NCBI RefSeq assembly: GCF_900156645.1
Contig: NZ_FTOC01000001.1
Span: 124,001-188,000, forward strand
DNA from: Salimicrobium flavidum
GTDB taxonomy: Bacteria; Bacillota; Bacilli; Bacillales; Halobacillaceae
Direction: 5' to 3'
Length of the DNA: 64,000 bases
Positions 38,511 to 46,859 of the stretch are shown piece by piece. Within the stretch, counting starts at the first letter, position 1. The number at the start of each line of letters is the position of its first letter. The notes beneath the pieces are model-generated. The model had not been told where the DNA came from. It saw only the letters and a program-made list of their open reading frames with translations, and searched no databases. The translations under genes and the position numbers were made by a program.

Positions 38511-38942
38511 ATGGATTTCAATTTATATATGGAAGACGTCGTGACAAAAGCGAGAAATGAAATCGTAGATGCCGGCTATCAGGAACTTACTACACCGGAA
38601 GAGGTGGATCAAACTCTTCAGCAGGATGGAACGACATTGGTCATGATTAATTCTGTATGCGGTTGTGCCGGTGGGATAGCAAGACCTGCGGCTTTGAATG
38701 CTATTCACTATGATAAAAGACCGGACCGCCTTGTTACCGTTTTTGCCGGTCAGGATAGAGAAGCGACAGAAAGAGCGAGAGAATACTTTGAAGGGTATCC
38801 ACCTTCCTCTCCTTCATTTGCGCTTTTGAAAGATGGTAAGATTCAAAGCATGGTGGAGCGTCATGATATTGAAGGCTTCGAGCCGATGGAAGTTATCGGT
38901 AAACTTCAGAAAGATTTTGATTCCTATTGTGAAGAAATATAG
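38511..38942 (+). CDS. brxB: Bacilliredoxin BrxB (YqiW)
   Basis: Thioredoxin-fold protein (143 aa) of the BrxA/BrxB family, with the active site in [14 protein letters not shown] (CGC, about residues 52-54). In Bacillaceae these proteins remove bacillithiol from oxidised protein thiols. The place behind the bkd operon is that of yqiW in B. subtilis, hence brxB rather than brxA. AAAGGAGCG precedes the ATG, and it has its own promoter and terminator. Confidence 0.94.
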   Translation: MDFNLYMEDVVTKARNEIVDAGYQELTTPEEVDQTLQQDGTTLVMINSVCGCAGGIARPAALNAIHYDKRPDRLVTVFAGQDREATERAREYFEGYPPSSPSFALLKDGKIQSMVERHDIEGFEPMEVIGKLQKDFDSYCEEI

Positions 38943-38956
38943 TTGTGAAAGAAAAT

Positions 38957-38985
38957 GGGTCTTTGTTTTCAAAGGCCCCTTTTTG
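38957..38985 (+). terminator. Terminator of brxB
   Basis: GGGTCTTTG pairs with CAAAGGCCC around a TTTT loop, followed by CTTTTTG. Confidence 0.8.
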
Positions 38986-39005
38986 TATGAAAGGATTTAC
39001 GATAA

Positions 39006-39959
39006 ATGAAAATAGGTTCACGCACGATTAAGACGGCTTTAGGTACACCTATTGCGATTTTAATTGCTCAGTGGATGGGGCTCGACAACTTCGCCTCAGC
39101 AGGTATCGTGACGATCCTGTGTATCCAGGCTACGAGGAAGAAATCTCTTCTTTCCGCCTGGCATCGGTTTGCTGCCTGTATGCTGGCGATTCTATATTCG
39201 TATATTTTCTTTGAAGGTCTGATCGGATTCACCCCATGGGCTATTGGAGTGATGCTTTTAGTATTCATTCCGACCACTGTGCGGTTGAAAATCACGCCGG
39301 GTATTATAACCAGTTCCGTAATCATTCTCCATTTATACACGTTCAGTGAAATCAACCTCTCTATTATATGGAATGAATTTCTATTGATTGTAATAGGGAT
39401 AGGTATTGCGCTGTTACTCAACATTTATATGCCGAGTCTTGAAAACAGCCTCGAAGAATATCAGATTGAAGTGGAATCCTATTTTTCTATCATCTTGAAA
39501 GAACTGGCTGCTTACCTGAAAGAAGAAAAATATACATGGGCAGGCGAAGAATTGACAAAAACAGCAGAATTATTGGAAAAAGCGAAAGCACTCGCTTTTA
39601 GAGAAGTTGAAAATCACGTACTTAGAGCCCATCATCCTTACTATCATTATTTCCATATGAGGACGAAGCAGTTCGAATTACTCGAAAGAATGTTGCCGCT
39701 AGTAATACGAATATCTCAGCACGATAAATATGCCGATAAAATCGGCGACTTCTATGAAAAATTATCAGAAGCGGTTCATCCGGGAAATACGGCTGTTTTG
39801 TATTTAAAAGAATTGAAGGAAATACGTGATTATTTCAGAGAGGAACCATTGCCAGAATCACGAGAAGAATTTGAAAGTAGGGCAAGCCTCTTCCAATTAC
39901 TGAATGAAATAGAGGATTATCTGATCATTAAGCGTTCATTCAAAAAAAGTGATATATAA
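39006..39959 (+). CDS. yqjA: Aromatic acid exporter family protein (YqjA)
   Basis: Membrane protein of 317 aa. The first about 145 residues hold several hydrophobic helices (around 10-35, 50-70, 72-88 and 115-140). A long soluble helical C-terminal domain follows (about 150-317). This architecture is that of the FUSC/aromatic acid exporter family with its C-terminal domain (YqjA). The transported substrate is unknown. The ribosome site is weak (AAAGGATTT). It lies directly behind brxB, as in B. subtilis. Confidence 0.85.
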   Translation: MKIGSRTIKTALGTPIAILIAQWMGLDNFASAGIVTILCIQATRKKSLLSAWHRFAACMLAILYSYIFFEGLIGFTPWAIGVMLLVFIPTTVRLKITPGIITSSVIILHLYTFSEINLSIIWNEFLLIVIGIGIALLLNIYMPSLENSLEEYQIEVESYFSIILKELAAYLKEEKYTWAGEELTKTAELLEKAKALAFREVENHVLRAHHPYYHYFHMRTKQFELLERMLPLVIRISQHDKYADKIGDFYEKLSEAVHPGNTAVLYLKELKEIRDYFREEPLPESREEFESRASLFQLLNEIEDYLIIKRSFKKSDI

Positions 39960-39986
39960 AAAGCAGTCGTGAGCTTCACGACTGCT
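39955..39986 (-). terminator. Terminator of the miniprotein gene, shared with yqjA
   Basis: The perfect arms AGCAGTCGTGA and TCACGACTGCT enclose a 3-nt loop. A TTTTTATAT tract follows on the minus strand. It begins at the yqjA stop codon and separates the two convergent genes. Confidence 0.75.
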
Positions 39987-40000
39987 GAATCCATAACTAA

Positions 40001-40117
40001 TTATAAGAAATAGCCGGCTCCCATTAACAGGGACGACAACAACATAGAAAATATCATGATATAGATGATTATTTTCATTCGTCTGTCACGCTTTGATGGT
40101 TTTCTTTGCTCCGCCAA
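40001..40117 (-). CDS. 38-residue membrane miniprotein, probable stressosome anchor Prli42
   Basis: An open frame starts with TTG at 40117 behind a perfect AAGGAGGT site 7 nt upstream. It encodes 38 aa: a basic cytoplasmic start (AEQRKPSKRDRRMK) and one hydrophobic helix (IIIYIMIFSMLLSSLLMGAG) ending shortly after. This matches in size and layout the Prli42 family, the membrane miniprotein known in Listeria to hold the stressosome at the membrane. It has its own terminator. Family assignment is from memory of the sequence pattern; the reality of the gene is better supported than its name. Confidence 0.65.
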   Translation of the reverse strand: MAEQRKPSKRDRRMKIIIYIMIFSMLLSSLLMGAGYFL

Positions 40118-40216
40118 GGGTGAGACCTCCTTCAAAATCACATGCTACCCGTATTTTACACAATATTTCTTAAGAAAACAAGGTACTTAAAAGCCGCAGT
40201 AATAAAATCAGTATAA

Positions 40217-40231
40217 AAGTAAGCGCTTTAT
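40217..40231 (+). promoter_or_regulatory. Candidate catabolite-responsive element (cre) before the mutase genes
   Basis: AAGTAAGCGCTTTAT fits the CcpA site consensus WTGWAARCGYWWWCW at 13 of 15 positions, with a palindromic AAGCGCTT core. It lies about 40 nt before the mutase start. Carbon catabolite control of propionyl-CoA use would make sense; binding is inferred. Confidence 0.5.
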
Positions 40232-40272
40232 TGTTATTATATGTATAGAATACGTTTCGAAGGAGGAATATA

Positions 40273-41922
40273 ATGAGTGATGCCTATAAAAACCAAAAAA
40301 AGAACTGGGAACAAAACGTAGATAAAACGCTGGAGAAGTTTCCGGAGAGGAAAGAATCGTTTGAAACCAGTTCAGGGATACCTATTCATGGGTTGTACGA
40401 ACCTGCTAATCCGGATGAAAAGTATGTGGAAAACATAGGTTTTCCGGGCCACTATCCTTATACACGAGGCATCCAGCCGACCATGTATCGAAGCAGACAC
40501 TGGACGATGCGCCAGTATGCCGGTTTCGGCTCTGCAAAAGAAACGAATGAACGTTTCAGATACCTGCTGGACCAGGGGCAGACTGGATTGTCCGTGGCTT
40601 TTGATTTGCCTACTCAGATCGGGTATGATTCGGACGATCCGATGGCCGATGGGGAAGTGGGCAAAGTCGGAGTAGCGATAGACTCCTTGAAGGACATGGA
40701 ACAACTGTTTGACAGGATCCCTCTCGATAAAGTGAGTACTTCAATGACGATTAATGCTCCTGCATCGATACTTCTGGCCATGTATATCGCTGTTGGTGAA
40801 AAACAGGGAGTAGAGAAAGAGAAGCTTACGGGGACTATTCAAAATGATATCCTGAAAGAATACATAGCGAGAGGGACTTACATTTATCCCCCGGAAGCTT
40901 CTATGAAAATCATAACCGATATTTTCTCGTACTGTCAGGAGAACCTCCCCAAATTCAACACCATCAGTATTTCCGGTTATCATATAAGAGAAGCGGGTGC
41001 GACGGCTGTACAGGAAGTTGCTTTTACACTTGCAAACGGGATGGCTTACGTGGATGCCGCACTCCGCGCTGGTCTTCAGATCGATCAGTTCGCTCCTAGG
41101 CTCGCTTTCTTCTTTAATGCGCATAACCAGTTTTTTGAGGAAGCTGCGAAATATAGAGCTGCCCGGAGGATGTGGGCAAAAATAATGAGGGAGAAATACG
41201 AGGCCGAAGATCCGAAGAGTTGGAAGATGCGCTTTCATACTCAGACAGGTGGGAGCACTCTTACAGCCCAACAACCGGACAACAATGTGGTAAGAGTAAC
41301 TGTGCAGGCACTTTCGGCGATCTTGGGTGGAACACAAAGTCTTCATACGAATTCAAGAGATGAAGCGCTCGCTCTGCCTACAGAAGATTCCGCCCGAATA
41401 GCGCTCCGCACCCAGCAGATTCTTGCGCATGAGAGTGGCGTTTCAGATACGGTCGACCCGTTAGCCGGTTCATATTATGTAGAAGCATTGACCGACGAGA
41501 TAGAAGAGAAGGCTAATGACTATATAAGTAAGATCGATGAATTCGGAGGGGCTGTAAAAGCTGTCGAGGCCGGTTATATGCAAAAGGAAATACATCAGAC
41601 AGCTTACGAAACCCAGAAAGATATCGAAAAAGGGGAAGAGATCATTGTCGGAGTGAACGAATTCACGATCGATGAAGAAGTAGAACCTGAATTGCTACGT
41701 ATGAATGAAGAGTTGGAGAAAAATCAAATTAAGTCCACTCAAAATGTAAGAGAAGAGCGGAACAACACTGAAGTCAATGAAACTCTCTCTAAATTGAAAA
41801 AAGCTGTCCAGACAAATGGAAATATTATGCCGTTCATCGTAGAAGCGGTTAAAGTGTATGCTACTGTAGGAGAGATAGCGAACGTGTTGAGGGATGAATT
41901 CGGTGAATATACAGCTATGTAG
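40273..41922 (+). CDS. mcmA: Methylmalonyl-CoA mutase catalytic subunit (split type)
   Basis: TIM-barrel catalytic subunit (549 aa) without a cobalamin-binding domain, as in split mutases. [36 protein letters not shown] and [16 protein letters not shown] are signature segments that bind CoA and the corrin face. It converts (R)-methylmalonyl-CoA to succinyl-CoA. GAAGGAGGAATA precedes the ATG. The cobalamin domain is on the next gene, 15 nt downstream. No MeaB-type GTPase chaperone gene is next to it. Confidence 0.93.
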   Translation: MSDAYKNQKKNWEQNVDKTLEKFPERKESFETSSGIPIHGLYEPANPDEKYVENIGFPGHYPYTRGIQPTMYRSRHWTMRQYAGFGSAKETNERFRYLLDQGQTGLSVAFDLPTQIGYDSDDPMADGEVGKVGVAIDSLKDMEQLFDRIPLDKVSTSMTINAPASILLAMYIAVGEKQGVEKEKLTGTIQNDILKEYIARGTYIYPPEASMKIITDIFSYCQENLPKFNTISISGYHIREAGATAVQEVAFTLANGMAYVDAALRAGLQIDQFAPRLAFFFNAHNQFFEEAAKYRAARRMWAKIMREKYEAEDPKSWKMRFHTQTGGSTLTAQQPDNNVVRVTVQALSAILGGTQSLHTNSRDEALALPTEDSARIALRTQQILAHESGVSDTVDPLAGSYYVEALTDEIEEKANDYISKIDEFGGAVKAVEAGYMQKEIHQTAYETQKDIEKGEEIIVGVNEFTIDEEVEPELLRMNEELEKNQIKSTQNVREERNNTEVNETLSKLKKAVQTNGNIMPFIVEAVKVYATVGEIANVLRDEFGEYTAM

Positions 41923-41937
41923 GGAGGATGAAAAGCC

Positions 41938-42750
41938 ATGGAACCAATACGAGTATTAATTGCAAAACCGGGCCTTGACGGTCATGACCGTGGTGCGCTT
42001 ATTATTGCGCAGGGACTTAGGGATGCTGGGATGGAAGTCATCTATACGGGGCTTCGTCAGTCTCCTGAACAGATAGCCCAGGCAGCCATCCAGGAAGATG
42101 TCGATGTCATCGGTCTTTCTTCTCTTTCCGGTGCACATAAAACAGTTTTTCCGAAAGTCGTTGAAGCATTGCGAAAGAACGATGCTGAAGATATCCCTGT
42201 CATAGGTGGAGGAGTCATACCTACTGAAGATATCCCTTTCCTCGAGGAAAAAGGGATCAAAAAGATTTTCACCAGTGGAACAGCCATGGCTGACACAGCG
42301 AAGTTCATCGAACAGTTGGTACGGGGAGAAGAGTTGTCCCCTCCACGGAGAATTTCACATATCGGTATTGCTGTCCAGCACTTGGAACAGGCGCTCCCTT
42401 TTTATCAACACACACTAGGATTAACGCTGGAAGCGGTGGAGACAGTAGAGGATGAAAAAGTGAAAGTCGCTTTTTTGCCGATTGGTGATACCAGAATCGA
42501 ATTGCTTGAACCTTTGACCGAGGATTCACCCGTTCAAACGTTCATAAATAAAAAAGGGGAAGGGATTCATCACATAGCCCTCGATGTAGATGATATCGAA
42601 AGAAGAATAAGCAATTTTAAGGACCAGGGTATCAAAATGTTGAACGACACACCTAAATACGGGGCCCATCACAGCCGTATCGCTTTTCTTCACCCTAAAT
42701 CCGGCCATGGGGTATTGTATGAACTTTGTGAAGAGAAACAGGAGGAATAG
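41938..42750 (+). CDS. Fusion of mutase cobalamin-binding subunit and methylmalonyl-CoA epimerase
   Basis: One frame of 270 aa joins two enzymes. Residues 1 to about 130 are a B12-binding domain with the DxHxxG motif in LDGHDRG (D14, H16, G19) and [10 protein letters not shown] and PVIGGGVIP further on. Residues about 139-266 are a vicinal-oxygen-chelate epimerase ([38 protein letters not shown]) that interconverts (S)- and (R)-methylmalonyl-CoA. The linker is only about 8 residues. An in-frame TTG at 42334 behind GGGGAG (42323-42328) could also start a separate epimerase. No frameshift is seen. Confidence 0.92.
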   Translation: MEPIRVLIAKPGLDGHDRGALIIAQGLRDAGMEVIYTGLRQSPEQIAQAAIQEDVDVIGLSSLSGAHKTVFPKVVEALRKNDAEDIPVIGGGVIPTEDIPFLEEKGIKKIFTSGTAMADTAKFIEQLVRGEELSPPRRISHIGIAVQHLEQALPFYQHTLGLTLEAVETVEDEKVKVAFLPIGDTRIELLEPLTEDSPVQTFINKKGEGIHHIALDVDDIERRISNFKDQGIKMLNDTPKYGAHHSRIAFLHPKSGHGVLYELCEEKQEE

Positions 42751-42755
42751 TCACT

Positions 42756-44297
42756 ATGGATATGTTTGATAAGATCAACGAGCTATATGACAAACGCCGT
42801 GAAACACAGATCGGTGGTGGAGACGAAAAAATAGCCAAGCAGCATGATAAAGGAAAATTGACGGCCAGAGAAAGGATCGACTATCTTGTAGATGAAGGTT
42901 CGTTCATGGAATTGAACCCTTTTATCCAACACCGTCACCATGATTCCGGTGTCAAAGATGCTCCGGGAGAAGGAGTCGTTACCGGTTATGCAACCATCAA
43001 CGGTAGAGGTATATATCTCTTTGCCCAGGATTTCACTGTCTACGGAGGGGCACTTGGGGAGATGCACGGGAAAAAAATAGCTGCCGTAATGGATCTTGCT
43101 GCGAAAAATGAAGTGCCGTTCATCGGTCTTAATGATTCAGGGGGAGCGAGGATCCAGGAAGGAGTCTCATCTTTAGATGGATATGGACATGTATTTTACC
43201 GTAACTCCATCTATTCCGGTGTGATTCCTCAAATATCAGTGATCCTTGGACCTTGTGCCGGTGGAGCGGTTTATTCCCCTGCTATCACAGATTTTGTTGT
43301 GATGGTTGAGAAAACATCGCAGATGTTCATCACCGGACCGAAAGTGATTGAGACGGTCACGGGCGAACAGATTTCTGCTGAAGACCTGGGTGGAGCCGGA
43401 GTACATAATTCAACGAGTGGTAACGCGCATGTGCAGGCTTCAAACGAAGAGGAAGCACTTGATGCTGTGAAGAGCCTGCTTTCTTATCTTCCTGACAGTT
43501 ATAAGAAGAAACCTCCTGTTCATGAAATGGAGGAAACAGAGGATTTTCTTCCGGATATAACGGATTATGTTCCATTTCATGCGTCACGTACTTATGACGT
43601 AAGAAAATTGATTGATTATGTAGTTGATGAAGATACCTTTTTCGAAGTTCATGCTAAGTTTGCAAAAAATGTTGTGGTAGGCTTCTCAAGAATCGGCGGT
43701 CAGCCTGCTGGTATTATAGCGAACCAGCCTAAGTATATGGCCGGAGGACTTGATATTGATTCCAGTGATAAAGCTGCCAGGTTTATACGAATGTGTGATT
43801 CATTCAATATTCCGATCATAACGTTTGAGGATGTTACCGGATTTTTCCCCGGTATCAAGCAGGAACACGGGGGAATTATCCGTCACGGAGCTAAAATACT
43901 GTACGCCTACTCTGAAGCAACGGTACCTAAAATCACTGTAATAACAAGGAAAGCATACGGTGGGGCTTATGTCGCATTGAACAGTAAATCCATTGGAGCT
44001 GATCTGGTATTCGCCTGGCCGAATGCGGAGATAGCAGTAATGGGTCCAGAAGGTGCGGCAAACATTATATACGCGAAAGAAATCTCTCAGAGTGATAATC
44101 CTGAAGAGACTCGTCAGGAAAAAATAGATGAGTACCGTGATCGCTTCGCTAATCCTTACGTCGCCGCAGGTCTTGGTATGGTCGACGATGTCATAGACCC
44201 GAGAGAAACGAGAATGAAACTGAAGCAATCCTTGCACATGCTTAAGAATAAAGAAGAAGATCGTCCAAATAAAAAGCACGGGAATATTCCGCTTTAA
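42756..44297 (+). CDS. yqjD: Acyl-CoA (propionyl-CoA) carboxylase beta / carboxyltransferase subunit
   Basis: Crotonase-fold carboxyltransferase (513 aa) of the propionyl/methylmalonyl-CoA type. KLTARERIDYLVDEGSF is the N-terminal signature, SGGARIQEGV and LGPCAGGAVYSP bind the acyl-CoA, and GIKQEHGGIIRHGAKIL and KAYGGAYVAL bind the biotin side. It starts behind AGGAGGAAT, 5 nt after the epimerase fusion. No biotin carboxylase alpha subunit is adjacent, so it may borrow AccC/AccB; that is inference. With the mutase genes it converts propionyl-CoA to succinyl-CoA. Confidence 0.9.
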   Translation: MDMFDKINELYDKRRETQIGGGDEKIAKQHDKGKLTARERIDYLVDEGSFMELNPFIQHRHHDSGVKDAPGEGVVTGYATINGRGIYLFAQDFTVYGGALGEMHGKKIAAVMDLAAKNEVPFIGLNDSGGARIQEGVSSLDGYGHVFYRNSIYSGVIPQISVILGPCAGGAVYSPAITDFVVMVEKTSQMFITGPKVIETVTGEQISAEDLGGAGVHNSTSGNAHVQASNEEEALDAVKSLLSYLPDSYKKKPPVHEMEETEDFLPDITDYVPFHASRTYDVRKLIDYVVDEDTFFEVHAKFAKNVVVGFSRIGGQPAGIIANQPKYMAGGLDIDSSDKAARFIRMCDSFNIPIITFEDVTGFFPGIKQEHGGIIRHGAKILYAYSEATVPKITVITRKAYGGAYVALNSKSIGADLVFAWPNAEIAVMGPEGAANIIYAKEISQSDNPEETRQEKIDEYRDRFANPYVAAGLGMVDDVIDPRETRMKLKQSLHMLKNKEEDRPNKKHGNIPL

Positions 44298-44303
44298 TTA
44301 AGA

Positions 44304-44379
44304 GGCTCTGTTATCGTTTGTTGTTGATGTATGTCTCCACCTTCCGTTCCTATCATCAACCATAGGCTTTAACAGAGCT
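44304..44379. repeat. Short MITE with perfect 8-bp target duplication
   Basis: A 76-bp element has inverted ends of about 25 bp (GGCTCTGTTATCG.. left, ..TTTAACAGAGCT right). It is flanked by the direct repeat AATTAAGA at 44296-44303 and 44380-44387. The left duplication includes the yqjD stop codon. The interior is a deleted version of the 175-bp copies elsewhere in the window. Confidence 0.8.
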
Positions 44380-44428
44380 AATTAAGAAAGTGAGGAATTC
44401 ATCGAAATCCGGGGGAGGAGAAAACAGT

Positions 44429-45547
44429 ATGAGTAAAATAGATAGAGATCGACTTATAAATGAATTTATGGAACTGGTACAGATTGATTCAGAAACAAAG
44501 GAAGAGGAAGAAATATCGAAAATTTTAAGAGCAAAGCTTGAGGATCTGGGATTTGAAGTGGAAGAGGATGATTCGAAAGAAAAGACTGGGCACGGCTCAG
44601 GGAATCTGATTGCTACGCTGGAAGGAACGGAGTCTTCGAAGGATGTCATTTACTTTACCACCCATATGGACACTGTGCTTCCCGGTAAAAATATCAAACC
44701 ACGGTTGGAAGAGGGGTATATTGTCTCCGGGGAAGATACGATTCTCGGTGCAGATGACAAAGCTGGAGTCGCTGCCATTCTTGAAGCTGCCCGAGTACTT
44801 AAGAATGAAAGGGAAGACCACGGAACTATTCAGTTTGTTATTACAGCCGGAGAAGAAAGTGGACTTGTCGGAGCGAGATATCTCGATCACTCCAAGTTGA
44901 AAGCAGAATATGGCTATGCTGTTGATAGTGATGGCACCGTCGGGGATATAATAGTTGCTGCACCCACACAGTCGAAAATCAAAGCGATAGTGAAGGGAAG
45001 AAAAGCACATGCCGGAGTAGCGCCTGAAAACGGAGTATCTGCGATTACAATTGCTTCAAAAGCTATAGCGAATATGCCGCTTGGTAGAATCGATGAGGAA
45101 ACGACAGCTAACATCGGAAGTTTTGAAGGGGGACAACAGACGAACGTAGTCTGTGATCATGTAGAAGTGCTGGCAGAAGCCCGTTCTCTGGAACCGGAAA
45201 AGATGAACAAGCAGGTAGAGAAGATGAAGAAAGCATTTGAACAGGCAGCAGAAGAAATGGGTGGAGAAGTTGAATTTGATATTAAGGTGATGTACCCAGG
45301 ATATAAACAAAGTGAAGAGGACAAGGTGGTAAAAACTGCGATGAACGCCGCTAAAAGCATCGATCACGAAAGTCGTCTATTGAAAAGCGGTGGAGGAAGT
45401 GATGCGAATCTTATTTCCAGTTATGGTATCCCGACGGTAAATTTAGCAGTCGGTTATGAGAACATTCATACGACGAACGAACGGATGCCTGTAGAGGATC
45501 TTGTTAAAATCTCGGAATTCGTATTAGCAATCATGGAAGAAGTGTGA
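44429..45547 (+). CDS. yqjE: M20-family peptidase, tripeptidase T-like (YqjE)
   Basis: Zinc aminopeptidase-type enzyme (372 aa), close to B. subtilis YqjE in length. Metal and catalytic residues are seen in TTHMDTVLPG, GADDKAGVAA, TAGEESGLVG (catalytic Glu pair), VDSDGTVGD and the C-terminal HTTNERMPV. A dimerisation domain is inserted around 180-290. The ATG at 44429 follows GGGGGAGGAG; the longer frame from 44390 has no ribosome site. A MITE separates it from yqjD. Confidence 0.9.
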   Translation: MSKIDRDRLINEFMELVQIDSETKEEEEISKILRAKLEDLGFEVEEDDSKEKTGHGSGNLIATLEGTESSKDVIYFTTHMDTVLPGKNIKPRLEEGYIVSGEDTILGADDKAGVAAILEAARVLKNEREDHGTIQFVITAGEESGLVGARYLDHSKLKAEYGYAVDSDGTVGDIIVAAPTQSKIKAIVKGRKAHAGVAPENGVSAITIASKAIANMPLGRIDEETTANIGSFEGGQQTNVVCDHVEVLAEARSLEPEKMNKQVEKMKKAFEQAAEEMGGEVEFDIKVMYPGYKQSEEDKVVKTAMNAAKSIDHESRLLKSGGGSDANLISSYGIPTVNLAVGYENIHTTNERMPVEDLVKISEFVLAIMEEV

Positions 45548-45577
45548 GCCGCGTAAAAGCGCGGCTCTTCTTTTTTT
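45546..45577 (+). terminator. Terminator of the peptidase gene
   Basis: GAGCCGCG pairs with CGCGGCTC around a loop of 6 nt, followed by TTCTTTTTTT. The stop codon TGA overlaps the base of the stem. Confidence 0.85.
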
Positions 45578-45590
45578 GCTTAAACGTTGG

Positions 45591-45615
45591 TATAATTGAA
45601 GGAAACAAACGTTCG
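45591..45615 (+). promoter_or_regulatory. Extended -10 promoter and candidate LexA (DinR) box of dinB
   Basis: TTGGTATAATT gives a TATAAT at 45591-45596 with an upstream TGG. Directly after it, 45602-45615 read on the minus strand is CGAACGTTTGTTTC. This fits the Gram-positive LexA consensus CGAACRNRYGTTYC at 13 of 14 positions. A repressor bound there would block the promoter, so SOS control is plausible. Confidence 0.5.
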
Positions 45616-45629
45616 AAAGGTGGTCCCCG

Positions 45630-46859
45630 ATGGATAAAAAGGGACAAAAAACAAAAATCATTCTGCACATCGACATGAATAGTTTCTATGCTTCTGTAGA
45701 GATGGCTGATCACCCGGAACTTAAGGGGAAACCGTTAGCTATAGCGGGGAACCCTGAGGAACGGAAAGGGGTCATTGTCACGAGTAGTTATGAAGCGAGG
45801 AAGTACGGCGTGAAAACGACGATGCTGGTAGGTGAAGCGAGAAAACTGTGTCCTTCCCTTCTGATCCGGAGGCCGAATTTTGAACGGTACAGGGACGTAT
45901 CCAAACATCTTTTCTCGATTTTAAGGGAGGTGACCGACCTCGTTCAGCCTGTTTCCATCGACGAAGGGTACATGGATATTACTGATATTACTGACGAACA
46001 TCCCCCGCTTATCGCAGAACAGCTTCAGGAGAAGATCTTACGTGAGCTTGAAGTCCCGTGTAGTATCGGAATAGCTCCGAACAAATTTTTGGCGAAAATG
46101 GCGTCTGATATGAAGAAACCGATGGGCTGTACGATCTTGAGGAAAAGGGAGATTCCTTCGAAATTATGGCCTTTGCCGATCAGGGAGATGCACGGTGTAG
46201 GAGAGAAGACGGCAGAGAAACTGAAAAAAATTAAAGTGAATACTATAGGCGACCTGGCGAATAAAGAGGAGTATGAACTTAAGGCACTTCTAGGGATAAA
46301 TGGACAAAAACTGCACCAGCGGGCAAACGGGCATGATGACAGGGAAGTGGACCCGGAAGCTATCCACTCTTTTAAGAGCGTGGGAACCTCCACGACGTTA
46401 CCGGAAGATACGACGGACGAGACGTATGTATATCGGACTTTCCGGAAATTGGCCGAGAAGGTGGAGGTGAGGTTGAAAAGGAAAAATGTTGTGGGGCAGC
46501 AATTGCAAATCATGATTCGGTACAGCAATCGAAAAACAGTGACGAGAAGCAGGCTCCTTCAAAGTTACACGAACAGTAAGGAAGAAATTTCGTCAGAAGC
46601 GGTGGATTTATTTGAAGAACACTGGGACCAGAGACCGGTCAGGCTTCTCGGAGTAACCATCTCGGAGCTTGTAGAGAAGAATGAAGCAGTGGAACAGTTG
46701 AGTCTATTTGATTATGAGAAAGTAGCAGAAAAAGAACCTTTGTACAAAACGATGGAGGAACTGAAAGAAAAATACGGGAGCGGAGTTTTCAAAGATGCAA
46801 AAACTGCGCTCCCGCCTATTCATACCAGCTTCCAGAAGGATTTTCTGGATGAGGACTAA
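45630..46859 (+). CDS. dinB: DNA polymerase IV (Y family)
   Basis: Error-prone translesion polymerase (409 aa). Catalytic acidic residues lie in HIDMNSFYASVE and PVSIDEGYMDIT. A helix-hairpin-helix region is near 175-215, and the little-finger domain lies after about 240. A beta-clamp-binding motif (EQLSLFDY, close to QLSLF) is near the C terminus. It corresponds to yqjH (polY1) in B. subtilis. Its 3' end overlaps the convergent aldehyde dehydrogenase gene by 4 nt. Confidence 0.95.
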   Translation: MDKKGQKTKIILHIDMNSFYASVEMADHPELKGKPLAIAGNPEERKGVIVTSSYEARKYGVKTTMLVGEARKLCPSLLIRRPNFERYRDVSKHLFSILREVTDLVQPVSIDEGYMDITDITDEHPPLIAEQLQEKILRELEVPCSIGIAPNKFLAKMASDMKKPMGCTILRKREIPSKLWPLPIREMHGVGEKTAEKLKKIKVNTIGDLANKEEYELKALLGINGQKLHQRANGHDDREVDPEAIHSFKSVGTSTTLPEDTTDETYVYRTFRKLAEKVEVRLKRKNVVGQQLQIMIRYSNRKTVTRSRLLQSYTNSKEEISSEAVDLFEEHWDQRPVRLLGVTISELVEKNEAVEQLSLFDYEKVAEKEPLYKTMEELKEKYGSGVFKDAKTALPPIHTSFQKDFLDED

